From Microglena sp. YARC (taxonomy: Eukaryota > Chlorophyta > Chlorophyceae > Chlamydomonadales > Chlamydomonadaceae), in contig CM039462.1 of assembly GCA_022414725.1 (NCBI GenBank), positions 45,632,945 through 45,696,944 on the forward strand: DNA of 64,000 nucleotides. Reading direction: 5' to 3'. Position numbers and translations under genes: made by a program. The notes beneath the pieces are model-generated. The model searched no databases. It saw only the letters and a program-made list of their open reading frames with translations, and had not been told where the DNA came from. The number at the start of each line of letters is the position of its first letter. Position 1 is the stretch's first letter. Below, piece by piece: positions 40,630 through 48,764 of the stretch.

Positions 40630-41704
40630 TACACTCGACGGAATACTAAAATGAAACCGCCTCCTGGAGTGTACGGTACACCTTATGGTGTAACCTTATG
40701 GTGTAGCGACCCACGGGGCAGTGGAACACCATCATGTTTTTTTGTAGCCCATCAACAATCACGCATCCCTGCAAAATGGAAGCGGTCTCCCTTGACCCAA
40801 CAGTTCCATGCAGTGCAGCCTTGCGATTGTGAGAGCAGAGGAGCGGTCCCGGTCCGAGTAAGTGCTGGTTTCTGGAGAGAATCGGTAGGAACGCCCATTC
40901 TTAGCGAAGCACAGCTCAATAGCATTGAATTCTGGACTGTAAGGAGGAGTGTAACAAATATTTACGGGGCTTCTGAGGACCAAGTTCTTATGGATACTGG
41001 CGTTGTCCATTATTACTACTGAATTATTGCACAAACTCAATGAGTCAATAAATGCAGCGAAGTCCGTCTTCTTCACAGATCCTTTCTTCACAACGAACTC
41101 CTTCCTACCATCTGAAAAAACTGCCATCAACAAACTATGGTGTACCCACCCACCAGTAATTTTAACGATAACAGGTTTTCCTACAGGGGAATACCCATAA
41201 TGTGGCTTGAGACGTTCACTAAACCCACATTCGTCAACTGATACTAAAATTTTCCCAGCATTGATTGTATCCTGGTATCTACTACAAAATTCAGTGACAA
41301 GTGGAACTAAGTCCCCTTTACACTGTCCACGGAGTTTGCTCCTTTTTCTTGTAAAACCAATGAGTTTTATGAAACGATACACTGTTTTAGTTGATAATCG
41401 TAAATTGTGAGTACTTTTGAAAAATGCAACAACACCTCTTGCGGTTGTGCATTGAGTTGACAATAAAAACAATTTCAACAACTCTTTGTTCGTCTCAAAA
41501 AAAGTTTGCTTACAAATTCACGTCGTTTTCGATTTACACCAAAGCGTTTCCAACTCCACAGAGTAGAACGACTGATGTTCGTAAACACAGAAGTTTTTAA
41601 CACACCCAAGTCAGCGACCATTCTTAACGCCAATTTTCTAACGGCGATGTCGTACATTTATTTCCATCTGATATATGTTTCATTTTACTGTTCCGCCGAC
41701 TGTA
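40630..41704 (-). mobile_element. Family A transposon copy A1
   Basis: Ends are TACACTCGACGGAATACTAA at the left and the complement of TACAGTCGGCGGAACAGTAA at the right, about 28 matching bases, with TA at both borders. It holds an almost complete IS630 transposase whose last codons are replaced by the C-terminal end of the Fanzor-like cargo, the result of a deletion spanning the two genes. A family B end relic (41704-41740) abuts the right border. Confidence 0.85.
40759..41657 (-). CDS. IS630/Tc1-mariner transposase fused to a Fanzor-like tail
   Basis: Two overlapping frames. 41475-41657 encodes the start MYDIAVRKLALRMVADLGV with the helix-turn-helix. 40759-41481 encodes the DDE domain: VSVDECGF (first D), VIMDNASIHKN (second D) and YTPPYSPEFNAIEL (E). 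The frames overlap at a run of seven T/U in the coding strand (41496-41502), where a -1 slip would join them; programmed slippage is known for IS630 elements, but a base-call error fits too. After FAKNG the protein continues into the cargo tail YSDRDRSSALTIARL and GRPLPF, a chimera made by deletion. Confidence 0.75.
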
Positions 41705-41740
41705 GAGTGTCCAAAATTATTTGAGAACAAACTGTAACAT
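41704..41740. mobile_element. Family B end relic
   Basis: GAGTGTCCAAAATTATTTGA and GAACAAACTGTA match the family B end. It directly adjoins the TA of family A copy A1, so A1 may have inserted into a family B remnant. Confidence 0.6.
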
Positions 41741-41760
41741 TATTGACCCCCCTCCATTGG

Positions 41761-42510
41761 TCACGACGCTGAGAGCACAGCTGCAGCAGCGTCTGCCTCT
41801 GCTTCCACTTTGTTGTTACCAGACCCCGTACCGAGGATGACACCGTAGATGTCCCGGATGGTCGTAGTAGTGACGCGCGTTGTTGCGTTGCTATTCTCAG
41901 AAACGGTCTGGAATGTCGGAATGTAACCATACTTCTGGCGGTAAAAGGTGTTAAGGTCGTGCTTCGCGCTGCGTTTGTTGATGATAACCTCTGCGAAATC
42001 CACGTACTTCTCAATGAAGCCTACGAGCCACGCACTCACGACGTCGAACCCCATCTCCAAAAACATCGCGCCAAGAAATGCCTCGAACACGTCCTCCAGG
42101 ACCTTCTTGTCAGTAGTCGTCTCTTTGTCAGCAATAATGTGTTCAGAGGGCGGTTTGAACCTGGCCACGATCCTACGAACGAATTCACCGAATGGAGTGT
42201 GATTCGCCGCGAGTCGCGAAAGCATCGCGCCGCTAACCAACTTGGAGCGGACGCTCGTCAGGAACCCCTCGTCCTCCGATGGGTAGCGAATGTACAAGTA
42301 AGACGTGATAACTGCACTAAGCACCGAATCTCCGAGAAACTCTAGACGCTCATAGCAAGTGTGGCGGTTCACCCAACGGGGTGTGAATGCGGCAACGAAC
42401 ACAGACATATCTTGTACGTTCTTGCGCACAACACCAGGAGGAACGTGCATGCTCACGATAGTCTCGATCTCAGACGAAGATATCACGGATTGTTGTTCCG
42501 GCTTCTTCAT
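41761..42510 (-). CDS. Ribonuclease III
   Basis: The RNase III signature YERLEFLGDSVLSAVITSYL and the second acidic helix KVLEDVFEAFLGAMFLEMGF supply the metal-binding Glu/Asp set. The C-terminal ~75 residues (LNTFYRQKYGYIPTFQTV, then KVEAEADAAAAVLS) match a double-stranded-RNA-binding domain. About 249 residues from the chosen start ATG at 42510; an upstream in-frame ATG at 42597 would add a basic leader. Giant-virus RNase III enzymes may process viral transcripts or destroy small interfering RNA; which applies is unknown. Intact, and divergent from the metacaspase gene. Confidence 0.9.
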   Translation of the reverse strand: MKKPEQQSVISSSEIETIVSMHVPPGVVRKNVQDMSVFVAAFTPRWVNRHTCYERLEFLGDSVLSAVITSYLYIRYPSEDEGFLTSVRSKLVSGAMLSRLAANHTPFGEFVRRIVARFKPPSEHIIADKETTTDKKVLEDVFEAFLGAMFLEMGFDVVSAWLVGFIEKYVDFAEVIINKRSAKHDLNTFYRQKYGYIPTFQTVSENSNATTRVTTTTIRDIYGVILGTGSGNNKVEAEADAAAAVLSAS

Positions 42511-42687
42511 TATATTTCCAGATTTGTTAGACAAATTTGCGAACCAATGGGTTTTCCCTCGTTTCTCTTTACACTGTCTTCTCAACAACATACACATGTT
42601 GTGTGTGTTAGTGTTGTCAACAAGATGAATGAAGACACATGTATATTCTCATGTTAATGTACGAACACGGACACACAACACAACACA
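42511..42687. promoter_or_regulatory. Divergent promoter region, RNase III / metacaspase
   Basis: The 177 bases between two divergent start codons include ATATTTCCAG on the RNase III side and repeated ACACAAC and ACATG words on the metacaspase side. No known viral promoter consensus could be fixed. Confidence 0.3.
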
Positions 42688-43455
42688 ATGAATCGAAGAG
42701 CTTTACTGTTTGGATTGAACTACGAAGGAACGACCGCATCCCTGAAAGGATGCGAGAACGATGCGCACAACATGGCGCAGTTCCTCATGCGTCAACACAA
42801 GTTCAAGTGCGACGTCCGGATCGGTGCAGCCGCGACTACAGCATCTGCCATACTGGACGCGCTAGTCGACCTTGCAACAGACTCCTACGACGAGGCTCTT
42901 GACACCGTCTGGATCCATTACTCCGGTCACGGCACAAACATCGCCGGGTTCTCAGACAACGAGCTCGACGGATTCGACGAGTGTCTCGTCCCAAGCGATT
43001 TCCGCCTGATTCCAGACGACTACATCTCAAAAGTCCTTTACTACTTCAATCCACGTACGAGTATCGTTTTCGTGGCCGACTGCTGTCACTCAGGAACCAT
43101 CTCCGACCTCCCGTTCACGTGGACAGACTTGATCAACGAGAGGAGTGCGCCGCTGGTGGAGAATAATGAACATGGAAGAGGGCGAAGGATCCTCGCCATA
43201 AGCGGATGTCGAGACGACCATACGTCCGCAGATGCCCTCTTGCAGGACCCCATGGATATATGTAGCAAGAGCAAGGAGTACTCAGGAGCTATGACGACAT
43301 ACTTGCTACAAGCGTTGAAAAAGGATCCAACGCTGTACAACAACGTGTTTAAACTTGTGCGCACCATGGGCGATCATCTAGAGAGGGACGGATTCTCCCA
43401 GCACCCGCGACTCGCATCATGTCACGACATACGCGCATCGCCCACATTGTTCTGA
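42688..43455 (+). CDS. Metacaspase (clan CD cysteine peptidase)
   Basis: Type I-like p20 fold without an N-terminal prodomain: RALLFGLNYEGTTASLKGCE at the start, catalytic His in VWIHYSGHGTNIAG (H81), and catalytic Cys in IVFVADCCHSGTISDL (C133). DGFDECLVP is the usual substrate-pocket segment. Length 255. Metacaspases cleave after Arg or Lys and in algae and their viruses are linked to host cell death; any role here is inferred. Intact, starts at ATG 42688, and its stop touches the convergent gene. Confidence 0.9.
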   Translation: MNRRALLFGLNYEGTTASLKGCENDAHNMAQFLMRQHKFKCDVRIGAAATTASAILDALVDLATDSYDEALDTVWIHYSGHGTNIAGFSDNELDGFDECLVPSDFRLIPDDYISKVLYYFNPRTSIVFVADCCHSGTISDLPFTWTDLINERSAPLVENNEHGRGRRILAISGCRDDHTSADALLQDPMDICSKSKEYSGAMTTYLLQALKKDPTLYNNVFKLVRTMGDHLERDGFSQHPRLASCHDIRASPTLF

Positions 43456-43908
43456 TTAAGAAGTCACCTGGTCGACGTGACCATAGCGAGATGGGAACAA
43501 CGCCTTCCACACTATGTCTGCTATTGTACGCATTCCAATGCTCAGCGGAGTGTTCTGGTGTGGAACACCACCGTACGAATGTTGTTGCGCGCCCAAGAAG
43601 GAAGAGGTTGCCCCAGCGTTATCACCAGTGGATATGGCAAACCCGCAATGGAGAACGCTGTCCATGACATGCTTCACGACATGGTTGCCAGCCGTCTCCA
43701 CGATCGAGAGGATGCTCGTCACGTGCATGCAAATAGGAGATTGATTGAAGAAAATGATCCGAATCAAGTCGCTCCGACAGTACCGGTAGTACTGAAGCTG
43801 TAACAAGCGGTGCGAAAAGTACATGACCATAGCGATGATGACAGTCGATGCAATCGAGTGAGCGGAGTGAATAAGACGACTAATAAGCGTGCTAACATAT
43901 TTTTTCAT
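43456..43908 (-). CDS. Hypothetical membrane-associated protein
   Basis: The frame ends directly against the metacaspase stop. ATG at 43908 (MKKYVSTLISRLIH) is preferred to the upstream 43968 because it gives a basic start followed by a hydrophobic segment (STVIIAMVMYFSHRLLQL). The rest is unrecognised, with a His/Gly-rich centre. Moderately likely to be real, as it fills the space with no better frame. Confidence 0.45.
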   Translation of the reverse strand: MKKYVSTLISRLIHSAHSIASTVIIAMVMYFSHRLLQLQYYRYCRSDLIRIIFFNQSPICMHVTSILSIVETAGNHVVKHVMDSVLHCGFAISTGDNAGATSSFLGAQQHSYGGVPHQNTPLSIGMRTIADIVWKALFPSRYGHVDQVTS

Positions 43909-43989
43909 CCAAGATACAAACAAAAAAATAAACAACACACGACGATACAACACAGGGAGAATGAACAAAGAGATACAATCCAGATTGCA

Positions 43990-44110
43990 AAATCAGGCTT
44001 TACACTCTATCTTCTTCAATGAAAAATTTGAATTTTACATGTACGAGTATTGCGTTCAACTGTATTTTGTATGAAGGCGGAGTGCTGTATCGTTGCCGCC
44101 ACCAGGACAG
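43990..44110. other. Short gene-free AT-rich stretch
   Basis: AT-rich leader of the minus-strand gene and filler before the family C element. Nothing else is visible. Confidence 0.4.
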
Positions 44111-44201
44111 AATGGGCTTTTCTGCCTCCCGTAGGATTTTGACTGGTTGCGAAACATGGTCTTGAGCGGATTTGTGATTCCTCTGTGCTGATATCTCAGG
44201 C

Positions 44202-44638
44202 TACACTTGACGGAATACTAAAATGAAACCGTTTTCTGGAGTGTACGGCACACCTTACGGTGTAACCAAATGGTGTAGCAACCCACGGGGCAGTGGAACA
44301 CCAATACGATTTTGAATCAACAAATTGCAGGATGTTAACGAGAATATCGTGGTTCTTTTTTAGATCACGGCTCTCCATCCTGCAGACTCCGTATCGTTCT
44401 TTTGTCGGTACTTTCGAGAGTGTCCATTGAAGGACCAGCCGCACTTAAGCGATCGACTCTTCCCCGGTACCGTGGCCCAAAAGAACACGGGGTCTTTGTT
44501 GATGTGCAATGCGTCATGAAAGGAGGTTTCTTTGCTGGACGGGCCATTTTGTAGGACCATCCACTCGTACACTATAATGTCTGTCGACGCCTTATACTGT
44601 TTATTGGGATGTTTCATTTTACTGTTCCGCCGACTGTA
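44202..44638 (-). mobile_element. Non-autonomous family A' element (A4)
   Basis: Family A ends (TACACTTGACGGAATACTAA; complement of TACAGTCGGCGGAACAGTAA) enclose ~380 bases with no transposase. The left 130 bases match other family A left ends. The rest is a different cargo shared with 32351-32470 and 37433-37500. Confidence 0.85.
44360..44617 (-). CDS. Small ORF in the A4 element
   Basis: Starts just inside the terminal repeat (MKHPNKQYKASTDIIVYEWM) and continues with NGPSSKETSFHDALHINKD. A partial copy of the same start occurs at 37433 (MKHPNKVYEWMVLKNRFL). I recognise no family. It may be the 5' end of a second cargo gene carried by a sister element. Confidence 0.35.
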   Translation of the reverse strand: MKHPNKQYKASTDIIVYEWMVLQNGPSSKETSFHDALHINKDPVFFWATVPGKSRSLKCGWSFNGHSRKYRQKNDTESAGWRAVI

Positions 44639-44723
44639 GCGAGTCGTCCCGGAGGCTCAAAATTATGAGTAGAAATTTCAAAAAAACTGCCGGTAGGCAG
44701 GAACGCCCATTATATAGATGGTT

Positions 44724-45326
44724 TTAAACAAGCATGTACGACCCATCATCCCAATATTGAGACTGTTTACGTTGTTCTTCTTGTTTTTGTTTTTGTTGTG
44801 TCTTCTTGATGAGGTCATCGTGCATTTCTTGTCGTATAATATCTTCGACCGGTTTGTCATCTTTCTTTGACATTTCAAGGATTTCGTTAACCTTATTTTC
44901 CTCATGTTTGATGTTTTCTACTTTCTTTGAAATGGTATCGTTTCTCTTGGCCTCCACCTTGGCTTTGACGAATTCTGTCTTGTGGTCTTCGGATATCGTC
45001 GTGACCATACCGAATATAGAATTGTTCAAAAAGTATTCAAGCAGGACAAAGCAAAGCAGTATAGTGAGCATCCACATGATCAACGTCCCCAGGATACCGA
45101 ATATGATCGAGATGATCTTCACACCGAGGGCTTTTCTCACGAGGGAAATATTGTTTATGAAATCGAACAATGGGATGATAATGGAGTTGAGCAGTTTCTT
45201 TACTGCGTCGTTGGTAGCCACGGCGATAGAGAATCCGGCGGCAGCGACGATGATCTTGTTGCTGAAAATGAACTTCTGGAGGTCGAAGTAAACCTTAATG
45301 AAAACATTCCTCTGTGCTTCGCTCAT
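44724..45326 (-). CDS. MscL-like membrane protein
   Basis: From MSEAQRNVF, a first hydrophobic helix follows with the pattern FSNKIIVAAAGFSIAVATND and SIIIPLFDF, like the first transmembrane helix of mechanosensitive channel MscL. A second helix runs through IISIIFGILGTLIMWMLTIL. The last ~90 residues are a charged coiled coil (KKVENIKHEENKVNEIL) with a Gln-rich end. MscL homologues occur in some giant viruses; osmotic channel function is inferred. The frame could start up to 32 codons earlier at a GTG. Confidence 0.6.
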   Translation of the reverse strand: MSEAQRNVFIKVYFDLQKFIFSNKIIVAAAGFSIAVATNDAVKKLLNSIIIPLFDFINNISLVRKALGVKIISIIFGILGTLIMWMLTILLCFVLLEYFLNNSIFGMVTTISEDHKTEFVKAKVEAKRNDTISKKVENIKHEENKVNEILEMSKKDDKPVEDIIRQEMHDDLIKKTQQKQKQEEQRKQSQYWDDGSYMLV

Positions 45327-45425
45327 CGTGCACTCATACAACAGTGTTTTCAAATAATTTTGACAAATTATGATTTTCAAGCATTGCTTGCCTTTATTAC
45401 ACATTGACCCCTCGAGGGGCACGTG

Positions 45426-45686
45426 TCACTGACGGGGCTTGCCGACGACATTGGCCTTGACAGTATTGGGTATTTTCCGTTTCTTAAAAGTAAGACCTTG
45501 TCGGAAGCCTGTTGATGAACAGGTACCCAAGTAGTTCGATGTGATCATCTCGGTCAGGTGGGCCTTGAGCTCCGCAGGGACAGGTGTCTGAAACGCGCAA
45601 ACGAGGCAACTGTTGCAACCTTCTTGAACTCGTCTTTGACGACCAATGGAAACGTCGCTGTGTAAAAATGTCACACAACATGTCAA
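45426..45686 (-). CDS. Small Cys-containing hypothetical protein
   Basis: 86 residues with CNSCLVC in the N-terminal half and a basic end (FKKRKIPNTVKANVVGKPRQ). It fills the space between two genes and an AT-rich leader lies upstream. No family recognised. Confidence 0.4.
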   Translation of the reverse strand: MTCCVTFLHSDVSIGRQRRVQEGCNSCLVCAFQTPVPAELKAHLTEMITSNYLGTCSSTGFRQGLTFKKRKIPNTVKANVVGKPRQ

Positions 45687-45757
45687 AGTCTTAAGTATAA
45701 AGTGTAGTTGAACACGTTATACACATATAACACGTTTTGATTCCATGTTAACAAAAC

Positions 45758-47083
45758 ATGGAACTGCTCCCTGAAGGCCCCCTCTACATCATCGCGTCTC
45801 ATATCTCAAAAAGCGATGCTAAGTACCGTCGCTTATGCGATGTCTCAAAGGACGCCGCGAGCCTCATGTTGGTGGGCAACTTAGCGTTCGCCGGGCTTAG
45901 TCTTGCTTTGCAAGAGAAGTTGGAGCCCGATGGACTCCTCGTGAACGATGCAGCGTTCGAGAGGATGCGTATTACCGATGAGGGTCTTACAGAGACAAGC
46001 AAGGTGAATGTGCTCAAGAAGGCGTGTCGCGATCGTGGCCTGAGGGTTTCCGGTGTCAAAGCCGCATTGTGGAGGAGGTTGAAAGAGGCTGAAGATGTCT
46101 CTCGACCCCCTCGCGGGTGCATCTTGTCTGCCAAATTCCGTTCCGAAATGAGGGCTATGAGCTACGCTCGCATCTGTGTGTCGAAGGCCAAGTCTGAGTA
46201 TCGCGTAACCGAGAGGGACCTCTCGACGCTGCGTTGCGAACTCGTGTACAAATCAACGACACCCAAGCTTCTTTACAGTGTCCGCGACGTGGCTCGTGTT
46301 GCGCTCGAGAAGCAGGAGACATCCCCACTGACTTCGAATGATCGAAGAGAGAATCGCGAGGTATTGTTGTCGAGTACATTGGCGGAGTTGTCCATTGTGG
46401 ACTCGCGCGTGTTTTCAGAATGTTATTTTGCGGCGAGAATGGCCCGCGACGCTTACGTGAATTCCGGGAGAGGTGTGGGGGTCGCGAGGGCTACCGCGAC
46501 CATCATTGGGGCGAGCAAACGCATGCTCACTCTCGAGCACGCCTTGAAAGAGCGTGGGTGCAATCTTCGTACGGATTCGCGTTTGTGCTGCTCCTTCATT
46601 GACCTGGCCGTGGGAAACCCGGTGGACATCGCCAATTCGATGCACGAGATGCGGTTTTTATTCGACCACACCGAGTACAAGCTTATTCTGAACAACAAGT
46701 GGAGAGACGCCCTCTTAGAGATAGACTCCCGGGATGGAGATGATGATGAAGACGATAAAGACGACTACATCGATCCTAATAAGATGTGTGAGTCTGCCAA
46801 ATCGGACGCCATCAAGCGGTGGGCCGAGATACACGACCCTGACGAGGTCCCTGACATGCCTGAAAGCCTGCGCGAAACTGTATTTTGTCTGAAGTCGGAG
46901 TGTATCGTTGCCGCCGCAAAGAAAGCTTGGCGTGCTCGACAGCCTCAAATTCCTTTCCGTGCCCTCGATTATCTGGAGAAGGAGTTCGAAAAGATCCAAC
47001 GACGCACTCGAGACGCAGAGTCCCTCGCAGCCCTGCAATCCACCCTTGAAGGTGCAGAGACGGTACTGTTTGCGCATGTGTAG
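45758..47083 (+). CDS. SAP-domain protein with F-box-like N-terminus
   Basis: 441 residues. The first ~50 (LLPEGPLYIIASHISKSDAK) resemble an F-box-like helix pair. Residues ~82-112 (VLKKACRDRGLRVSGVKAAL, then WRRLKE) match a SAP motif, a helix-extension-helix that binds DNA. The remainder is helical with an acidic loop (DGDDDEDDKDDYIDP). SAP proteins of giant viruses are seen in DNA repair or chromatin contexts; function here is unknown. Intact, ATG at 45758 after an AT-rich TTATACACATATAACAC leader. Confidence 0.7.
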   Translation: MELLPEGPLYIIASHISKSDAKYRRLCDVSKDAASLMLVGNLAFAGLSLALQEKLEPDGLLVNDAAFERMRITDEGLTETSKVNVLKKACRDRGLRVSGVKAALWRRLKEAEDVSRPPRGCILSAKFRSEMRAMSYARICVSKAKSEYRVTERDLSTLRCELVYKSTTPKLLYSVRDVARVALEKQETSPLTSNDRRENREVLLSSTLAELSIVDSRVFSECYFAARMARDAYVNSGRGVGVARATATIIGASKRMLTLEHALKERGCNLRTDSRLCCSFIDLAVGNPVDIANSMHEMRFLFDHTEYKLILNNKWRDALLEIDSRDGDDDEDDKDDYIDPNKMCESAKSDAIKRWAEIHDPDEVPDMPESLRETVFCLKSECIVAAAKKAWRARQPQIPFRALDYLEKEFEKIQRRTRDAESLAALQSTLEGAETVLFAHV

Positions 47084-47131
47084 GATTCGCGCAATGCAGA
47101 GTCATGAGGATTCGTGGAGGATCAAATTATC

Positions 47132-47193
47132 TACAGTCAACGGAATACTAAAATGAAACCGCTTCGTGTACGGCACACCTTACGGTGTAACCT
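47132..47193. mobile_element. Family A left-end relic
   Basis: TACAGTCAACGGAATACTAA followed by the usual ACGGCACACCTTACGGTGTA hairpin-like subterminal sequence. No interior remains. Confidence 0.7.
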
Positions 47194-47219
47194 AATTTAT
47201 AAATTTGGCGTTAATAATG

Positions 47220-47385
47220 AATGGGCGTTCCTGCCTCCCGGCCGATTTTGAATGGTTGCGAAACATGGTATGGAGCGGATTTGTGATTCCTTGGTGCTGA
47301 TGTCTCAAGCTAGCGAGTCGTTCAAGAGGCTCTAAATCCTGATTAGAAATTTTAAAAAATCGGCCGGGAGGCTGGAACGCCCATT
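47220..47385. mobile_element. Family C MITE, intact reference copy (166 bp)
   Basis: Terminal inverted repeats of about 30 bases: AATGGGCGTTCCTGCCTCCC at the left and its complement near-perfect at the right, followed by AATCGGCC on the inner side. No open frame of note. Just to the right, ATGGTCGCTGACTTGGGTGT (47388-47407) is a stray piece of the family A transposase start. Confidence 0.85.
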
Positions 47386-47482
47386 AATGGTCGCTGACTT
47401 GGGTGTGTCCCACTTATTTGAGAACTACTACATCGCCTCTTCCCCTGTATGTTTCAAACACATTGTAAGGATCGAATCTGTG

Positions 47483-47921
47483 TCCGTTGAATTTAAGCTA
47501 CCCGTATATCCTCGAACCTATGAATTTCTTATTACACATCCGGGGGTCCGGGGGACATGTAGTAAGAAAGACAATGAATTCTCCATAGGGGTATCATAGG
47601 GGTCAACTCCCCCGGGGATGCTGTCCTTTACGAACAGGGATTTTCTTTTCGAACTGCCTTCAGGAAGATGCCAGCTGCCCCCACAATGTCTCTGTCGCAG
47701 GTGAATTGACAGTTCTTGCAGGTGTATGTCTCTCCACACTTGTTCAAGAAACCGCACATAGGGCATGTCTGACTTGTGTAATGCTCAAGCACCTGCAAGA
47801 ACACTGTCCCGTACTCTGCACACTTCTCCTTCAACCGATTGAACAGCACAGAGTGGCTCAAAGTCAGCATCTGACGGGCAACCTTGGTTGTCAGCTTCCG
47901 TTCAGCACTGATTGTAGTCTC
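47483..47921 (-). mobile_element. IS607 fragment: right end plus tnpB 3' end (copy 3)
   Basis: The right end and hairpin are followed by the last ~90 codons of tnpB with the zinc-ribbon CPMCG and CKNC and the RuvC-III CDRDIVGAAGIF; the end of the protein differs from copy 1 by one residue (KEN for TEN). It is cut at about 47921, where family B sequence starts. Without RuvC-I and II it cannot be active. Confidence 0.85.
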
Positions 47922-48706
47922 TCTTCATGCTTCCAAATATTTGTTCAATCGCATTAGCTCTGGGGCAATAAGGAGGGGTGTACAAAAGCTTCCACCCTTT
48001 GCATTCGGATATATCCTTGATTTCTGAAGAATGGTGAAACCGAATATTATCCATGACGATCGTGGTTTTCTTTGGGATGACCAGAGTTTTAAAGAATTTA
48101 ATGAAATCTTCTTTTTTACAATTGTGCTCCAATAACTGATAATCTATTATTCCCTGAGATGAAATAGCGAGTAATAAAGTGAACTTCACACGACGGAGGT
48201 TACTCATTGTCTTCGTAGTTAATCGAGAACCGATCTTGCTGTATCCATATTTGCTGTGTTCTCCAGCGTAAAATCCTGCTTCGTCGATACAAACAACGTT
48301 AGAGCTTTCTCTGTACTTGTCACAAAACATTTCTACATTTTCTTTTGAATGTCCGTAGAGAACTGTGGGAAACGCCTTCTTCCTAGAAAAATCCACATTG
48401 TTTTATGTGTCTCGATGCAGTACTGATCGATAATCTCACATTACAACTCTTGCAAATTATACCGACCAAATCCTTGCATGTTATGAAGGGGTTCTCTGCA
48501 ATATTATTGGATATCGTGGAACGTAAAAGCATGGACAATTCTTTCCTTTTTCGTTTTAAACGCTTACTTTTACCAACCTGATCAGCATTGACCCATCTAT
48601 GTAGTGAGCTCTTGGACACGTTGTATATATTACAAACCTTCCTGAGACTCCTCAAAAAATATTTGTAGTGAACCACGGACCTGTACCTGGTTTCAAGGGA
48701 TATCAT
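47902..48706 (-). pseudogene. IS630/Tc1-mariner transposase, family B
   Basis: 48383-48706 encodes the helix-turn-helix (KVCNIYNVSKSSLHRWVN). 47902-48396 encodes the catalytic part: VVCIDEAGFYAGEHSKYGYS (first D), TIVMDNIRFHHSSEIKD (second D) and LYTPPYCPRANAIEQIFGSM (E). The two frames meet at a run of five T in the coding strand (GGATTTTTCTAGG, 48383-48396), where losing one T or slipping would join them. All three catalytic acids are present, but the C-terminal end is replaced by IS607 sequence. Confidence 0.75.
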
Positions 48707-48750
48707 TCAAATTATACTGAGTGTCCCAAAATTATTTGAGAACAACTGTA
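47902..48750 (-). mobile_element. Family B IS630 element, 5' part
   Basis: The right border is the terminal repeat ending GAGAACAACTGTA (48750). The left terminal repeat is missing; the element is joined to an IS607 fragment instead. It includes the transposase described next and supplies the parent sequence for the MITEs and relics called family B here. Confidence 0.75.
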
Positions 48751-48764
48751 TGTAAAAAAATTAT

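Larger units (their letters stand above)
44111..44711. mobile_element. Family C MITE split by a family A insertion
   Basis: The left half (44111-44203) and right half (44637-44711) together equal the intact MITE at 47220-47385. The break falls at the TA of the sequence AAGCTAGCGAGTCG in the intact copy; here TA appears on both sides of the insert (44202-44203 and 44637-44638). This is direct evidence of TA target duplication. Confidence 0.9.

Noticed and set aside
48508..48706. Stand-alone DNA-binding regulator
   Set aside because: The helix-turn-helix frame is the front of the family B transposase, as shown by the copy at 33340-33510 and the adjoining DDE frame.
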